Source: Rhizophagus clarus
Lineage: Eukaryota > Glomeromycota > Glomeromycetes > Glomerales > Glomeraceae
Direction: 5' to 3'
Assembly: GCA_015698045.1 (NCBI GenBank)
Contig: BLAL01000208.1
Location: 868,001-932,000, forward strand
Length of the DNA stretch: 64,000 bases
The notes beneath the pieces were generated by a model. The model was not told the origin of the DNA and made no database searches. It worked only from the letters and a program-made list of their open reading frames with translations. Position 1 is the stretch's first letter. Each line of letters starts with the position of its first letter. Positions 1 to 11,936 of this stretch are shown here, piece by piece. A program made the translations under genes and the position numbers.

Positions 1-1
1 T

Positions 2-124
2 TCTAGTACTTCAAGCACATCAAGTGCATCAAGTTCTTCAGGTTCACCAAGTTCTTCTAGAAATATTAAGAAGGTTATTAAAACAGGAGTAGGAAAAGTT
101 AAAAGAAATAGTAGAGTATCGTAA
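2..124 (+). CDS. 3' end of a Ser-rich protein (partial)
   Basis: The frame is open from the window edge to TAA at 122-124 and gives 40 residues. The first 20 are almost all Ser, Thr, Gly and Pro. The last 20 are basic (KK, GKVKR) and end in RVS. A low-complexity Ser-rich linker followed by a basic tail is common in fungal regulatory and cytoskeletal proteins, but nothing here identifies a family. The start and most of the gene lie outside the window. The stop is followed at once by A-rich, non-coding sequence. Confidence 0.5.
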   Translation, partial: SSTSSTSSASSSSGSPSSSRNIKKVIKTGVGKVKRNSRVS

Positions 125-345
125 GAAAAAAAAAAATCAATAGATTGATCATAAATTTTTTATCTAATACATGTGTATTTTTATATTTATAAATAGTAAT
201 AGTAGAAATTTCAAAAATAAAAAAATTTTTTTTTTTTAGAAAACTTTTTTCTTAAAAAAAAATAAATAGGAAAATTGGTAGATTTATTGGATTTATTTGC
301 GTAATTTAAAGTAATTTGGGTTTAATGACAATTTTTTTTTTTTTA

Positions 346-389
<44 letters not shown>

Positions 390-1373
390 GCACATTTTGT
401 AGATATTATTATTTATTATTTATTATTTATTATTTATTATAATTTCGATTTTTTTGTTTAATGTAATAAAAGTTCAAATTTTACAATTACAGTAATAACA
501 TGTTCGTAATTTTTTCTTTTCTTTTTCTTTTTGCAATATTAATATTTATTAATGGGGTTGGATGTCGGATAGTAATCTTAAAATAATACACGGACTTTAA
601 ATAGTAAATACAGTGCAAAACTATGTTATACAGTTATGGATGTTTTCTTTATGCATCAATAAATTTGTCACACAAATTTGTAGACGCGAAACTTTATTTA
701 GGAACTCAAAACAACTCGTTTAAAAAGCAATCTTTTTTTTTTTTAAAAAAAAAAAGATATTTTTATAACTTAAATTATAATTGGATACCTTAAATTATTT
801 TTTACAAGTTCAAATAAAATTAGATCCTTATCTAAACTTAGAATTGAGAAGTGATACTTGTATTTTTTACAAGTTAAAATGTCGACGAATAAAATTAGAC
901 CTTATCTAAACTTAGAATTTAAGAAGTGATACTTGTGTTATTACATTATGCGACAAAACAAATACAAATTCTCGGTAGATTAGATTATAAGGAATAATTA
1001 TTAATAGAGAAAGTGGCCAAAAATTTTGATTTACGGAGTATTAATATTAAATATATCACGAAAAGATCAAGAATATTAATAGTAAGTAATAATAAAATTT
1101 ACAACCTACTTTTTACTGGGGAACAACTAACGAGAACCTCTAATTAGAATCAGTACGATCTTAAGGTCACTTTAGCTCTCTCAGCTATCAAATCAACGGA
1201 TGTAAATCACTAAAAAGAAAAATCTTAGCAAAGAAAGATTTTATTTTATTTCAAGTGATTTGCTATGCATTTCATATATGAATAAAAAAAAATGAAGATT
1301 TTCTTGATTATCTACTACAAATTTTAAAATTTTCAATCCCAATCAAACATTCTCTCTTATAAATTCAACTTTA
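125..1373. other. AT-rich intergenic sequence with simple repeats
   Basis: No gene is supported here. The stretch holds an (AT)n run at about 350-387, a TTATTATT run at about 405-440, and a diverged direct duplication of about 65 bp. The two duplicate copies lie near 801-862 and 867-937, and both contain TTATCTAAACTTAGAATT and GAAGTGATACTTGT. Confidence 0.6.
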
Positions 1374-1858
1374 TTAGGCTATAACAACAAAAGCAGCAGC
1401 GATACCACAAACGGCAGCAAAAGCAGCTTCAAATTCCATGATTGAGGCATCAGAAGTATGAGTGGGTTGACCAGGAGTAGTGGTAGTGGTAATAGAACTA
1501 GTTTCGGTAGACGTTTGAGAACGAGTTTTAGTTGGAATCATTGTATCTGAAGATGAAGATGAAGTAATAGTACTGGTATCTGTAGGAATAGGGATGATAG
1601 TAGCTTAGAAATATAAAATATTTTGATGTCTCGTTAATATATAACATTACATAATTTTAAAATTTCATTTTTGTTCTTCTTTAACTTATTTAACTTACCA
1701 GTATCTCTTTGTGGTTGAGAAGTGGTAGGCGTAATGGTGGTAACATACGTGGTAGTAACGATTGTTTCTGTTGCCGTTTGAACTTGTCCTTTTACCAAAC
1801 CTTCAAAAACGCCAAAGAATACAACGATCAAGAAAGTAATATACAATGAACTTTTCAT
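1374..1858 (-). CDS. Secreted Ser/Thr-rich protein with GPI-anchor-type C-terminus
   Basis: Two exons, complement(1699..1858) and complement(1374..1603), join in frame through a GTAAGT donor and a CTAAG acceptor to give 129 aa. Residues 1-24 form a signal peptide (MKSS, then a hydrophobic run, then GQ). The middle is almost entirely Thr, Ser and Pro, as in heavily O-mannosylated cell-wall proteins. The last 20 residues are a small-residue hydrophobic segment (EAAFAAVCGIAAAF) that reaches the stop, which is the usual form of a GPI-attachment signal. I infer a cell-surface or wall protein. No catalytic domain is visible. The alternative is a single-pass membrane protein. Confidence 0.7.
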
Positions 1859-2563
1859 ATTTTTTTGTTATGAATTTTTTAATAGAGAAAGTTATTAAAA
1901 AAATTATAACACGTAAGATCAAAGAGATCCTTTAAATCTTTTTTTTTTTTTTTTTTTTCCTCACAGTTACGCAATCATGAAATAAAATTTGTAATTCATT
2001 AGACTATGATGAATATGATGAATATGATGAAAGTAAACGACAATAATGGCAATTAAGGTAATAAAATATGAAATCAATTAAATTTTAATATATCATAAAG
2101 TAATAGACTGAAAAATTGTAATAGTGACTCCTTACGTGATAATTGGTTCATAATCCGCCAGAAATACGGGGATAATATTTTATTAGTAATTGGAATTTAC
2201 AATTTTCGAAGATAGCTTCAAGAGATATATGAATTAGATGCGTATTGATAATACAAATCTAATAAGCTACATTTATGTCCTTTTACAATGGTGAGTTATT
2301 ATTATGATAAATGTTTTAAAATTTTTTTTAAATTACCAAATTTTTAAAGTTAGGGGTACCTTGAATTGTCAGAACTGCAGATTCCGCGTTGATGCGGATC
2401 AGCCGGATCACGAATTAAAGAAATAAAGAAAAACATTTATCATGTGTCTACTACATCTCCAAAATTTATTATTATATAATTATATATATATTATACACTA
2501 TATACAGAAATTGGGTACAAATCTCGGTAGGTAAAAAAAAAACCTATTGTATCTGTGATTCAT
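1859..2563. other. Intergenic region between two minus-strand genes
   Basis: This contains the upstream region of the Ser/Thr-rich gene, with a long poly-T at 1939-1958 and a short run of GATGAATAT repeats near 2007-2030. I see no coding exon. A small hairpin (CCGC, TTGAT, GCGG) lies near 2383. Confidence 0.5.
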
Positions 2564-3121
2564 TTACATTTTTTTTTTATCTTCTTTTTCTTCCTCTTCA
2601 ACATTATCATTTTTTACAGCCTCTGCTTTAAGAGGAAAGATATCATCTATTAGACCGTATTTTGCTATAGTAACTCCAATAAAATTGGATCCTAGTTCGA
2701 TTTTCCATGACATGCGTGGAAACAAATTTTGCAAATGATTTTTAATTTGTTTTCTGTAATTAAATAAGATAAAATACCCATTTTCGAAATCACTGAGTCT
2801 TTGATCGGTCGCCATGTTCCCTTCTTTAAGAATTTGGGGCCTTGTATAACCATTATTATAGTATTTTATTTGTAGACTTGGAATATTTAAAGTTGAAATT
2901 CCATTTAACATAAAATCCTCCAAAGCTAACACAAAATCTTGCACAGTTTGTGCAGCGGATTCTCGGACAGTCCTTACGATCTCTTTAGTAGTTTCTGAAT
3001 CCCTCTAGAAAAATAATTTAATAAATATATTTATAACATCCTAAAAAAATAAATAAATAAATAAATAAATAAAAGGACTTACACCTAATGGGAGTATATT
3101 TCTTCTTCTATCTGGTGGCAT
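2564..3121 (-). CDS. Hypothetical protein, 159 aa
   Basis: Two exons, complement(3083..3121) and complement(2564..3004), splice in phase 0 (GGT, GTAAGT ... TTTCTAG, AGG). The product begins MPPDRRRNILPLG, continues with an amphipathic region (ETTKEIVRTVRESAAQTV), and ends in an acidic then basic tail (EEEEKEDKKKM). I chose the ATG at 3121 because a TATATATATA run lies about 110 bp upstream. The frame stays open further upstream to about 3307, so a longer N-terminus is possible. I do not recognise the family and see no signal peptide or membrane segment. Confidence 0.6.
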
Positions 3122-5176
3122 GTTATATGAAGATAGACGTTTAAACTCGTTTAGTATAAAATAAGTTTTTTTTTTTTCGTTTCCTAAAAATTTTTGAATT
3201 CTATAACTACGCCAAAAATTCTTCCCCTTTTGTTTATATATATATACGGTAACCCTGAACTTTCTCATTAGAAAACGAAAACAAAAAAAGAAAAAAGTAT
3301 CGACCAATAGAGGAAGTCCCTAGAATTTTAGGGGACATTATGTTTGATCAATTAAGTGACAGTCATATCAATTGTCTTAATAGTTTAATAAAATTGGTCG
3401 TATAATGTCTTAAAATATATACTTAATTGCGTCTAAGGGTGCTTTTTAAGTCGGTCAAATCACTTGTCATTAATAATTTTGGGGGTATTGATTATGGATA
3501 ATTTAAGCCCAATTTCCCAAATCGACCGATAATTTATAAACAACATATGATTATTAATTAAACTAACTAAAAAAGTGAGAAATTCACGAAAAAATCATCT
3601 CAAATAGTTTACAATCTTTTGACGCATTATCACCACAATCATCATAGTTTTATTTTTACGGTGGGAATTTTTTAAATCATATGATGTTTATCTCAGATCT
3701 CAACTTACAAGTACTAAAACTGGAAATAAAAAGCTTGTGTAATATACTGAAGCCTATTTTTAAATTATTATTAATCAAAAACGTATTGTGGCAAATATTC
3801 AAGTTCTTAAAATCTTTAACAAAAGAGAACTACAAGATCCAGTTGCGGACTTGACCGATCGGCAAAGATTATTTGTAAAATTTAATTGGTTACATGTTAT
3901 TTTTATTAAAGTTTTGGGTCAAATATGCCAATTTTCCATAAACAAAATGTTTAGATGGATCGTGTAACAAATGAAACAATCCAATAATCTTAAAAAAAAT
4001 CTTGGCTTGTTACCCGATCCCACATGGCTTTGCCGGTCATAACAAATATGAGGTATATTCATTACCTTTTTTCAATTACTTTAGGAATCCATTAATTTAT
4101 TGGATGTCTCAAAATCTGAAACATTATTATTTATGAACAAACCCTTTTTAAATTTGTCATTCATATTCTATATTCTTTTTATTGTCCTAATATTTAAACC
4201 TATTTGAGGAAAATATAACGTCGACAGCCTGCAGCATCATACTATTATTCATTATATATTTTATACCGAATCTTAAGAGAATTAATTCTGGGAAATAATA
4301 ATTATAACTACTTGTTTAAAAATTTTTTTTACTAACGAAAAGAAAATTCGTTTGTTCCGACGTCCTTGTACATCATGCCCTCCTATTGAATGAAATATGA
4401 AACAATGCAGGTTTCTTTGCATTGTCATACACCCCCGTTTTCGTTAAAAAAAATATCAAAGAAAAAAAAAAAAGTTTGTTTAGCAATTAAGTTTGTGCCG
4501 CTCGTGTTACTTGTGTTACTGAAAATTCTTTCTAGTTTATCTTAAACCTATTACAAAAAAAGACAAAGGGGTATACGTCATATTTTCTAAATTATGATAC
4601 GAAAAAAGAGCAAAGGATTTCTAAATTTTTTAATTATAAACAATTTTTTTTTTTTTTTTCTTAAACCTTAACATGCATATAATTAATTATTGTTTATAGT
4701 ACAGATATACCTGTTCTTCTAAATAAATCAATAAACCTTTATTTTCAATAAATTTAAATGGTTTCACGATATTGCATTATAATTTCATTTTTATATATCA
4801 ATTTTAAAAAACATAAAAATAAATTTGATCACGTGATCATAATATTTTTTTAATGAACAAAGATAATTAATGATGGACAACAAGATTTACTATAAATAAT
4901 TTAATAGATCAATAAGGCTAAAACCGAATCTTCCCCAGCTCCCCAAATTGTTTCAAATTCCGAAACTAATTTAAAATTATTTTTATCTTTGAATATTCTT
5001 GAATGTATATAAATACGTTTCAATTTGACCTTATCCTCTCAAAAAAATATCCTCTGAAAAAAAAAAAATTTAAAAAACTTCTTATATATATAAAAAAAAA
5101 AGCTTTCTTTTTTTTTTTTTTTACCCTTCGACAAAAACATCAAATTCTACTTTATATATTTAACAAAATCGACAAA
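3122..5176. promoter_or_regulatory. Intergenic region with the promoter of the secreted 90-aa protein
   Basis: Most of this stretch is anonymous AT-rich DNA. A perfect 14-bp palindrome containing CACGTG lies at 4826-4839, and a TATATAAA box lies at 5006-5013, 164 bp before the ATG at 5177. The transcript leader between them is poly-A and poly-T rich. The CACGTG core is a typical bHLH-factor site, but its use here is inference. I see no gene. Confidence 0.45.
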
Positions 5177-5535
5177 ATGGTTAACGTTAAAGCTGTCACA
5201 ATCGTCACTTTATTCGTAGCTTTAATCGGTGTAATTCTTTCAGTTACTGCTGCTCCCACACAACGAAGAGGTAAATACATTTTAATTATGCTTATAATAA
5301 TCAAACTGTTATAATAATTTTTTATTAATAATATTTTGATTTTATCAATATTTTAGTTGTCCTTATTAAGCGTGCAGGAAATCAAGATACAAATCAAACA
5401 GCTTTAGAATCAGATTCAATTCCCGTCTCTTCGAATGGAAATGGATCTCTTACTCCATATGATGACAATAATGTAATCCCTCAAAATGTTACCGATAATG
5501 GCAACAGTGCTAAAGGAGATGGCACTGGATTATAA
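5177..5535 (+). CDS. Small secreted protein with KR cleavage site, 90 aa
   Basis: Exons 5177..5270 and 5357..5535 join in frame (AGAG, GTAAAT ... TTTTAG, TTGTC). Residues 1-26 are a clear signal peptide with the cleavage context VTAAPTQRR. LIKR follows near residue 37, a Kex2-type dibasic site. The mature part is about 53 aa, hydrophilic, rich in Asn, Asp, Ser and Gly, and contains several N-glycosylation sequons (NQT, NGS, NVT). It has no cysteines. Size and layout fit a processed secreted peptide or candidate effector, but there is no homology evidence. A TATA box is at 5006 and AATAAA-like sites follow the stop. Confidence 0.75.
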
Positions 5536-6221
5536 AGAATTCTACAAATTACTTCTTAATCGCCATGTAAATTAATTTAATAAATTGTTGCTTTGTAGTC
5601 CCTTATTGTTTATTTCATTCTATTTTTCATTATCAATTCATTCAATTCATGTAAAATTCATATTTAATTCTTAAAAAGATGTATTTTTTTTTTTTAGTTA
5701 ATTTTTGATTTTCTTTGATAGAAAATTTTGTATTTTAATAAAAAGGTTATTTTATAGAAATTTTTCATATAATCGATTCATGTCATAAATTATGGTTTAT
5801 ATATCCCGTTGATTAGTACTTTGAAGTTCGAATATCTAACTTCCAATCCGTGTTGGATCCTTTTGTTTACAGAGAGAGAGAATTTTACGTTGCAATTCAC
5901 TGATCTGCCGGACAATCTTGTGAGACTGGAAATCTCCGCTTCGCTATTGGCCAATTCTTAATTAAATCTTAAAATAAACTTTCTTTTAAGTCTTTCACTA
6001 TCAAATTTTAAAACTAGCAAGTTGGCGCAATTGATATTCTGCACGATTAAATTCTTATATAAAGTCTTTAAATGTGAAAAATAAACTATATTAAAATTGA
6101 TCATGTGTTTGATTAACATCCAATCAGATCAAAATATTCAAATTTGTGAACTTTAATACATCCAAATAGTTTAAATTCGCAAAAAAACATATATAAATGT
6201 ATGTATTTTCTTTACTGCCAC
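5536..6221. other. Intergenic, no gene seen
   Basis: AT-rich sequence downstream of the secreted-protein gene. It contains a short (GA)n run at 5874-5881. No open frame here has plausible coding character. Confidence 0.4.
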
Positions 6222-6398
6222 TAGTGTCGCCTGCCGTAATAGGTTGTAACGTAATTGGTGTAAGTCGTAAGTACTATATGCCGTAATTTTCATATAGGAA
6301 AAAATTGGTGTCGTAATGGTTGTAATAGGTTGCAACCCAAGTTGTAATCGTATCGTAATCCAAAATGCCGTAATTATTACTTACGGCAGGCCACACTA
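6222..6398. mobile_element. 177-bp MITE with perfect 8-bp target duplication
   Basis: The ends are inverted repeats, TAGTGTCGCCTGCCGTAA on the left and the complement of TAGTGTGGCCTGCCGTAA on the right. The element is flanked directly by ACTGCCAC at 6214-6221 and 6399-6406. The inside is made of further GTAAT/TTACG repeats in both orientations (TGCCGTAAT, CGTAATGGTTGTAATAGG). An 8-bp duplication and TIRs starting TA-rich/GCC fit a hAT-like non-autonomous element. It codes for nothing. Confidence 0.85.
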
Positions 6399-6406
6399 AC
6401 TGCCAC

Positions 6407-9400
6407 ATAGCTTATCCCACCTTTTTTCCAATATATTTGGCTTCAATTTGTTTACTAAATCGTCGTCATAAAAACCAATAAACAGTGGAAAAAGAATTTC
6501 CTTTCCGTTCTCTCTCCTGAAACTTCTGTCGCCTGAGACTCGAGAATTACCGTATATCGCGGGCCACAGTTCTCTCACCGGATATTATGAAAATAATTTT
6601 CTGGTTACTATACAATTTTTTTTAAAACAAATTCTATTCATAATAAAAATTTGAGTTATAGACATGGTGTACAAGGTCAACCCTTAGGAATTTGTAAGAT
6701 ACCCGGGGTACTATGACCCGATTGGCCCCGTATACGATACACGGTAGTTTCGACGCAAGATTTTTTATTCTTTGATGTTTCAATTCCCATTCCCATCTTT
6801 ACAAAATATTGTAAATTTTCCTGTTTCGAATTCTTTTTATTACCTAATTTTGTCAATATAAGTTTGCATTTCTTGACACGACACGAATTGAAGTGGTGAA
6901 AGGTTGTAGTCACGGTTTTACTATAATATTATGGTTTAACTAGCTTAATTCACATAATTTTTGAATTAATAAATTCCGGATATTCGTAACCGAAAAAAAA
7001 TACGTGACTATTGTGATTATTAAATAGTACCTTAGAATAGGTACTGTGCCATAAAATTTTTCTTTGATTATAAATCTTGCATCGAGTTTCATCGTATTAT
7101 ATCCAATAATTTAACAATTTTATTTGCTCTTATCCATTAAGTCAAAGTTATTTATAATGTTATTCAAATTTGCATTTTTTATATATTTAAAAATGAACTT
7201 TAGAAATTAAAGTTTATAATAATAACGTTGACTATTTTTTTGTAATATTTCAGACAAGTGAATATATTTTTTTTTATAATGAATTTATCATTTATTATTA
7301 TTATTTTTTTTTTTTTTTTAAAAAAAAAAAAGCTATGAAAAATTAAGTTCTGTAAAACATGTATTACAAATAATTTAAATTCTAAAGTTTTCAAAAATGT
7401 ACGGAGTAAATCTCGATTAACTGTTACATTTCGATCATGTACAGTGAAAGATCTTGATAACTTTCTATTTGTCACGCAGATGCATATAATCTGCAGTATG
7501 TCTTAACTTGAACAACTCTAATTTTTAAATAAGATCCAGTTAAAGATAGCACAATTTATAATTTGTAGTTGAATAAAAAAGATATTAAATGATTTGGATG
7601 ATAGAATAGTACTAATAGTATTAAATGTTGTCTTTGAAATTTGAAACTACCGTGCGTATCTAATGTTCAATGGTAATACAAATTGCCTTATTTTACATAG
7701 TAAATTCGATATTCAAATAGTTAATAGTTGTTTATTTATTTATTTTTTTACTCTTACGATAATATACAGTCGGAACTATTTTTTGGACCATAACGAACTT
7801 TTTTCTCAAATTTTATCGTTATACCGACTTTATTATAATTTTCGCGATATTACATTTAATTATAAACCTTATGGTAGGCGGATTTAATCCGTGAAGGTAC
7901 ATTCTTAGGACATCATACTGCTCGTGTAGTCGTGTATTTATTCGATACGCATCCTAATTCCAGCCGGAATTAACTTAGTCTCGGCTGGCACTATCCGACA
8001 CACTGAGCAGATCACCTGACATCTGGATTTTAAGAGATAGCATTTTATAATTTGTATTGATTTTATAACATACATTGCTTGGACAAAAGTAGCAGACTTT
8101 CTATTTTTGTTAGTTACCAAAATTACACATAATAACAATACTTGAAAATTTTAGGTATGTGATAATATAAAGAATATGGGATCAAATTTTCATGCTTTCT
8201 AACTTTTACGCAACTGTATAATTAAAAAAAAAAAAATTTTCTAGGAGGACAAAAATATGAAAATTCATATATTTTGAAAGTACAGTCTCAATTTTTTTTT
8301 TACAATCCTACCAAGATCCTGTCTGCCACATATTAGAATTTATGATATTGGACTATTTATTTATTTTTATATGATATAATGTAAATAATTGTCAAATTCT
8401 CTTTTCAAGTTATCGCATATTAAAAATTGTAAGTTCGCTACTTTTATCCAAGTAGTGTATATACCGAATTTTTATATTTTTTCACATATCAATCGGTATT
8501 ATTTAAAATATCGAATATTTGCGAAAGACTGTATTCTAGTAATAACGTTAATTTTACTAATGAAAGCCACTAAAAAATGACGTTTCACCTTATAAACCGT
8601 AGCTGCATCCATCCCCTCAGACAGTATTAGTAAGAAAATAGTCGAGAGATTGAATAAATGAGCTATCTTCTGGTGGTGGGATTAATTCATCCGAATAGGT
8701 AAGACAATGTAAGGTCATGTGATTATTATTTTACGTTGCCAAAAATTATCAAGCAGTTTAACCAAAATCGGAAACCTTCCTGAGCGATTTCATTAAAGTT
8801 CCAAATCGGACGGTTATTCCATTATTCATTAAAAGTTGCATATTCATTGACAATTTTAAAAGAACACAGCATTTCCAAATTTCGCTGAATTCGCTCCTCG
8901 TTTTCCTACTAAATGGTTAAATGGCTGAAACTGTAGATCATGCATAAACTCATGAATATAACACTCGGCACTATGCGTACTCGCAAATCATAATGGATCA
9001 TCGAACCACATGAACAGATGTCCCTACTCACATTGTGGTAAAAAGTAATACATGTGTAAGTAATGTGTTTTTTTTTATGATAAATGATAATTAAAATCCT
9101 AAATTCTCCGATAACAAACAAATAAATAAAATTTTTTTAATCTCATCTATAAATTCTTATCATATTATTTACAGGATAAAAACATCTTTTGCTATCCATC
9201 TCAAGGAATGAAAAATTCAAATCAACGATATGATAATCTAGATTATTCTTTTGATGTTTCATCTCGACGTTCAGGCAGGAAAGAGCTCGAATAGAAATGT
9301 TTACTGCTAGCATGATCTCTTTTTAGCATAATTTACCGAAAATAAGCAACCATTCTTTTGAATCTTGTTGATTTGATGATAGACTCTTCCAGGCTCATAA

Positions 9401-11168
9401 TACTTAAGTGTAGTACATCTTTCCTTTCAAAAACATCTGAGGAATGTCATTCAAGAATCAGATTTAAAAAAAGCATCGTACGACATCACTACAGAGAATA
9501 AGATCACTTTAGCTCAAATTATGATAATTTTGGCCCAAACCGGTTATCTCGCCAGCAGAAGTTTATCGTATTACTAGATGTGAAAAAATCTCTGTAATTA
9601 CTAAATAAAATACTACTAGCAATAAAGGAGAAAGACAATCTTAAAAAAACTATTTAATATAATATCTAAGCCATACACATTAATTACTTTGCATTAATGC
9701 CCAAAATTGTTTGTATACTTTTCAATTTACACAAAAAAATCCAGGTTATTGCATAAAGTGATTTGTACTGTAAAACTACCTCAAAGTCAATAGACATGCA
9801 TTCACGTGAACACCCTTTAAATCATCGTATCATTATTCGGTAATTATTTCCAAGATAATCTTTTAATTAAATTCTTCAAACTTCACGTATTATTTTATCA
9901 AGAGATGCCAAGAAGATGGATGATTGTGAATCGATATCTTAATTTATACAAGTTAATTTTAGTCGTCTGTTGATTACACTTATTTATCATTTTTTCGACA
10001 TATCAAATAAAATAAAATGTGGCTAGAAAGAATTACACAGCCACAGCTATTTTGTGTGTCATGGGCGTACCAATTTTGCGTTAGTGTAACACATGAATTG
10101 CGATTATTTTGAATAAAATTTACACCCAGAAATCATTTTAAACGTAACTACCAATAATAAAACAAAGTAAATATTTTCTTATGTCATTATTAATAATAAA
10201 TATCTATTTTATAAATATGAAGTAATAAGAATTAATTTGTATTTCCTGATTTAGAACGGCTGAAGTCGAACAATATGAAATTAATTTTGGGATTTTTCAT
10301 TTTTGGGGATTTTTTATCGACCGTAATTATAATGTCAGATAAAGGATAATTCCCATTACCAAATGTCGTAGGAAAAAAAAAAAATCTAGAAGTTTCTGAT
10401 ATTGCGTTTTTAACTGTGTTACTAATCGTCCTTATTAAGAAATTAATTAAATTCATTTTTAAATTATCACAAATTTACAATTAAAGCAAATTATGTCATT
10501 ATTAGTAAATAAATAAGATAGCTATTTTTATAAATATGACATAATTATTAAAATAATAATATCCGCTCATTGTATTCCACCAAATTTTGATTTAACATGT
10601 GAGCATGCAATTGAATGTCTTAATTAAAAGATAATTATATGAAGTGAACAATTTGAAATTGATGTTTGGATTCATTTCGGGATTTTTCTGTCAATCGCAA
10701 TTATTAATGTTAGGTAAAAGATATACGATGAGGATTACCGTAAAATCATGAAAAAAAGCAAAAATAAGCGATCGATTCTGACGATCACGTGACTGTGCGT
10801 GTTTTTTAAGTATTACCACATGAATCAAGATAAATTGCATGTAACATCCATTACCGAAGATCGTAAAAAAAAAAAAATCTAGAAGTTTCTGACATTGCGT
10901 CTTTTAACCGTGTCACTAATCAGCAAATTAAATTAAATTCCTTCATTTAAATTATCACAAATTTATAAAGATAATAATTTTTCACGTGGATCCCATATCA
11001 AAAATAATCTCATAATAAGTAAATCAGAGGAGTAAAATCAGAGATAACGTATTACAGATCTGATAAACGTTAATAAATAAATAGCCTTCCATTGAATCAC
11101 AGAACTTTTGATAATTTTCTTTTTTTTTACATAATAATATTATTAAAAATTAAGTGGGGGGCCGAAGT
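6407..11168. other. Gene-free AT-rich region
   Basis: I find no convincing gene in this 4.8-kb stretch; the open frames are short and have no coding character. It holds remnants of repeats. A sequence of about 40 bp containing GCTACTTTT.TCCAAG appears inverted near 8060-8100 and 8425-8460. A second sequence, AGATAGCA plus TTTATAATTTGTA, appears near 7543 and 8033. A diverged tandem duplication at 10181-10967 is listed separately. CACGTGAC occurs near 10785. Confidence 0.5.
10181..10967. repeat. Diverged tandem duplication
   Basis: Copy one (about 10181-10478) and copy two (about 10493-10967) share, in the same order, ATGTCATTATTA, TATTTTTATAAATATGA, GAACAATNTGAAATTNAT, ATTACCNAANNTCGTA, AAAATCTAGAAGTTTCTGA, GCGT.TTTAAC and AAATTATCACAAATTTA. 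Copy two has extra sequence in the middle. No coding capacity is evident. Confidence 0.65.
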
Positions 11169-11936
11169 ATGAAAAAATCATCGTTTCTATTTTCATTGAT
11201 TCTTCCAGTATTTTTTTATACTAGCATTGAATCTATAATTCAAGTAAATAAAAATAATACAAAATGTTGGGAATATCCAAATCCATTTAAACCATGGGAG
11301 AAAATTTCATCAGTATGTGGTTTACAAGAAAAAAAGGAAACGAAACGATCATTAAAAGATAATCGATTGATTTCAACCAATATAATTCAATTTAATTACA
11401 ATTATAATAATATTCAAGATCAAATCTTTTGTAATAAAATAAAAGAAGAACTTAAATCTGCAGGAGAAATTATAACAAATTTGGTGAATTTTAATACTCC
11501 AATAAAAGTTAATGTTACATTTGGTGATTTGTGTAAAGAATTTGGATTATGTGATAGAAATATTCTTGGGAAAGCAATTACAGCGAGAACATTACCTTTA
11601 CAAGATAATTATGTAAAACAATATCCGCAAGCATTAGTAAAACAATTTTTATTAGAACCAGAACCTCAATGGGGAGATTATGATATTAACGCATATTTTA
11701 ATTTATATTTTGATAACTTTAATTCCGATTTTCAATATATTGTTTTAAGTGAACTTGTTCATGGTTTTGAATCTTTTTCAGGTTGGGATAATTATTTTTC
11801 TAATCAAATTTTTACTCCTAATTTTACTGATTTAATAAAAAGTTCAAATCAAGTAAAAATTACATCATTAACTTCTAGCTTTAATATTTTATATATTTTT
11901 ATAATCACTTTAATATTTTTTAGTTATACTTTTTAA
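11169..11936 (+). CDS. Secreted zincin-like protein with a defective HExxH motif, 255 aa
   Basis: A single uninterrupted frame. I use the ATG at 11169 because it starts a clean signal peptide (residues 1-22, MKKSS then hydrophobic). The body has paired cysteines (C33, C50, C88, C122, C128). The region from VNVTFGDLCKEFGLC through LPLQ...YPQALVKQF to QYIVLSELVHGFESFSGWDNY resembles a fungal secreted family that I remember with the motif HExxHGLGF followed by SSW. Here the first zinc ligand is Ser (S194-E195-L-V-H198), so catalysis is doubtful. Residues 238-255 are a hydrophobic tail, consistent with a GPI signal. Codon use is AT-rich like its neighbours. The family call rests on memory of the motif. 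Confidence 0.6.
   Translation: MKKSSFLFSLILPVFFYTSIESIIQVNKNNTKCWEYPNPFKPWEKISSVCGLQEKKETKRSLKDNRLISTNIIQFNYNYNNIQDQIFCNKIKEELKSAGEIITNLVNFNTPIKVNVTFGDLCKEFGLCDRNILGKAITARTLPLQDNYVKQYPQALVKQFLLEPEPQWGDYDINAYFNLYFDNFNSDFQYIVLSELVHGFESFSGWDNYFSNQIFTPNFTDLIKSSNQVKITSLTSSFNILYIFIITLIFFSYTF

Noticed and set aside
7938..8580. Two short open frames with similar sequence on opposite strands
   Set aside because: The likeness reflects an old inverted repeat (GCTACTTTT.TCCAAG); codon character and splice signals are lacking.
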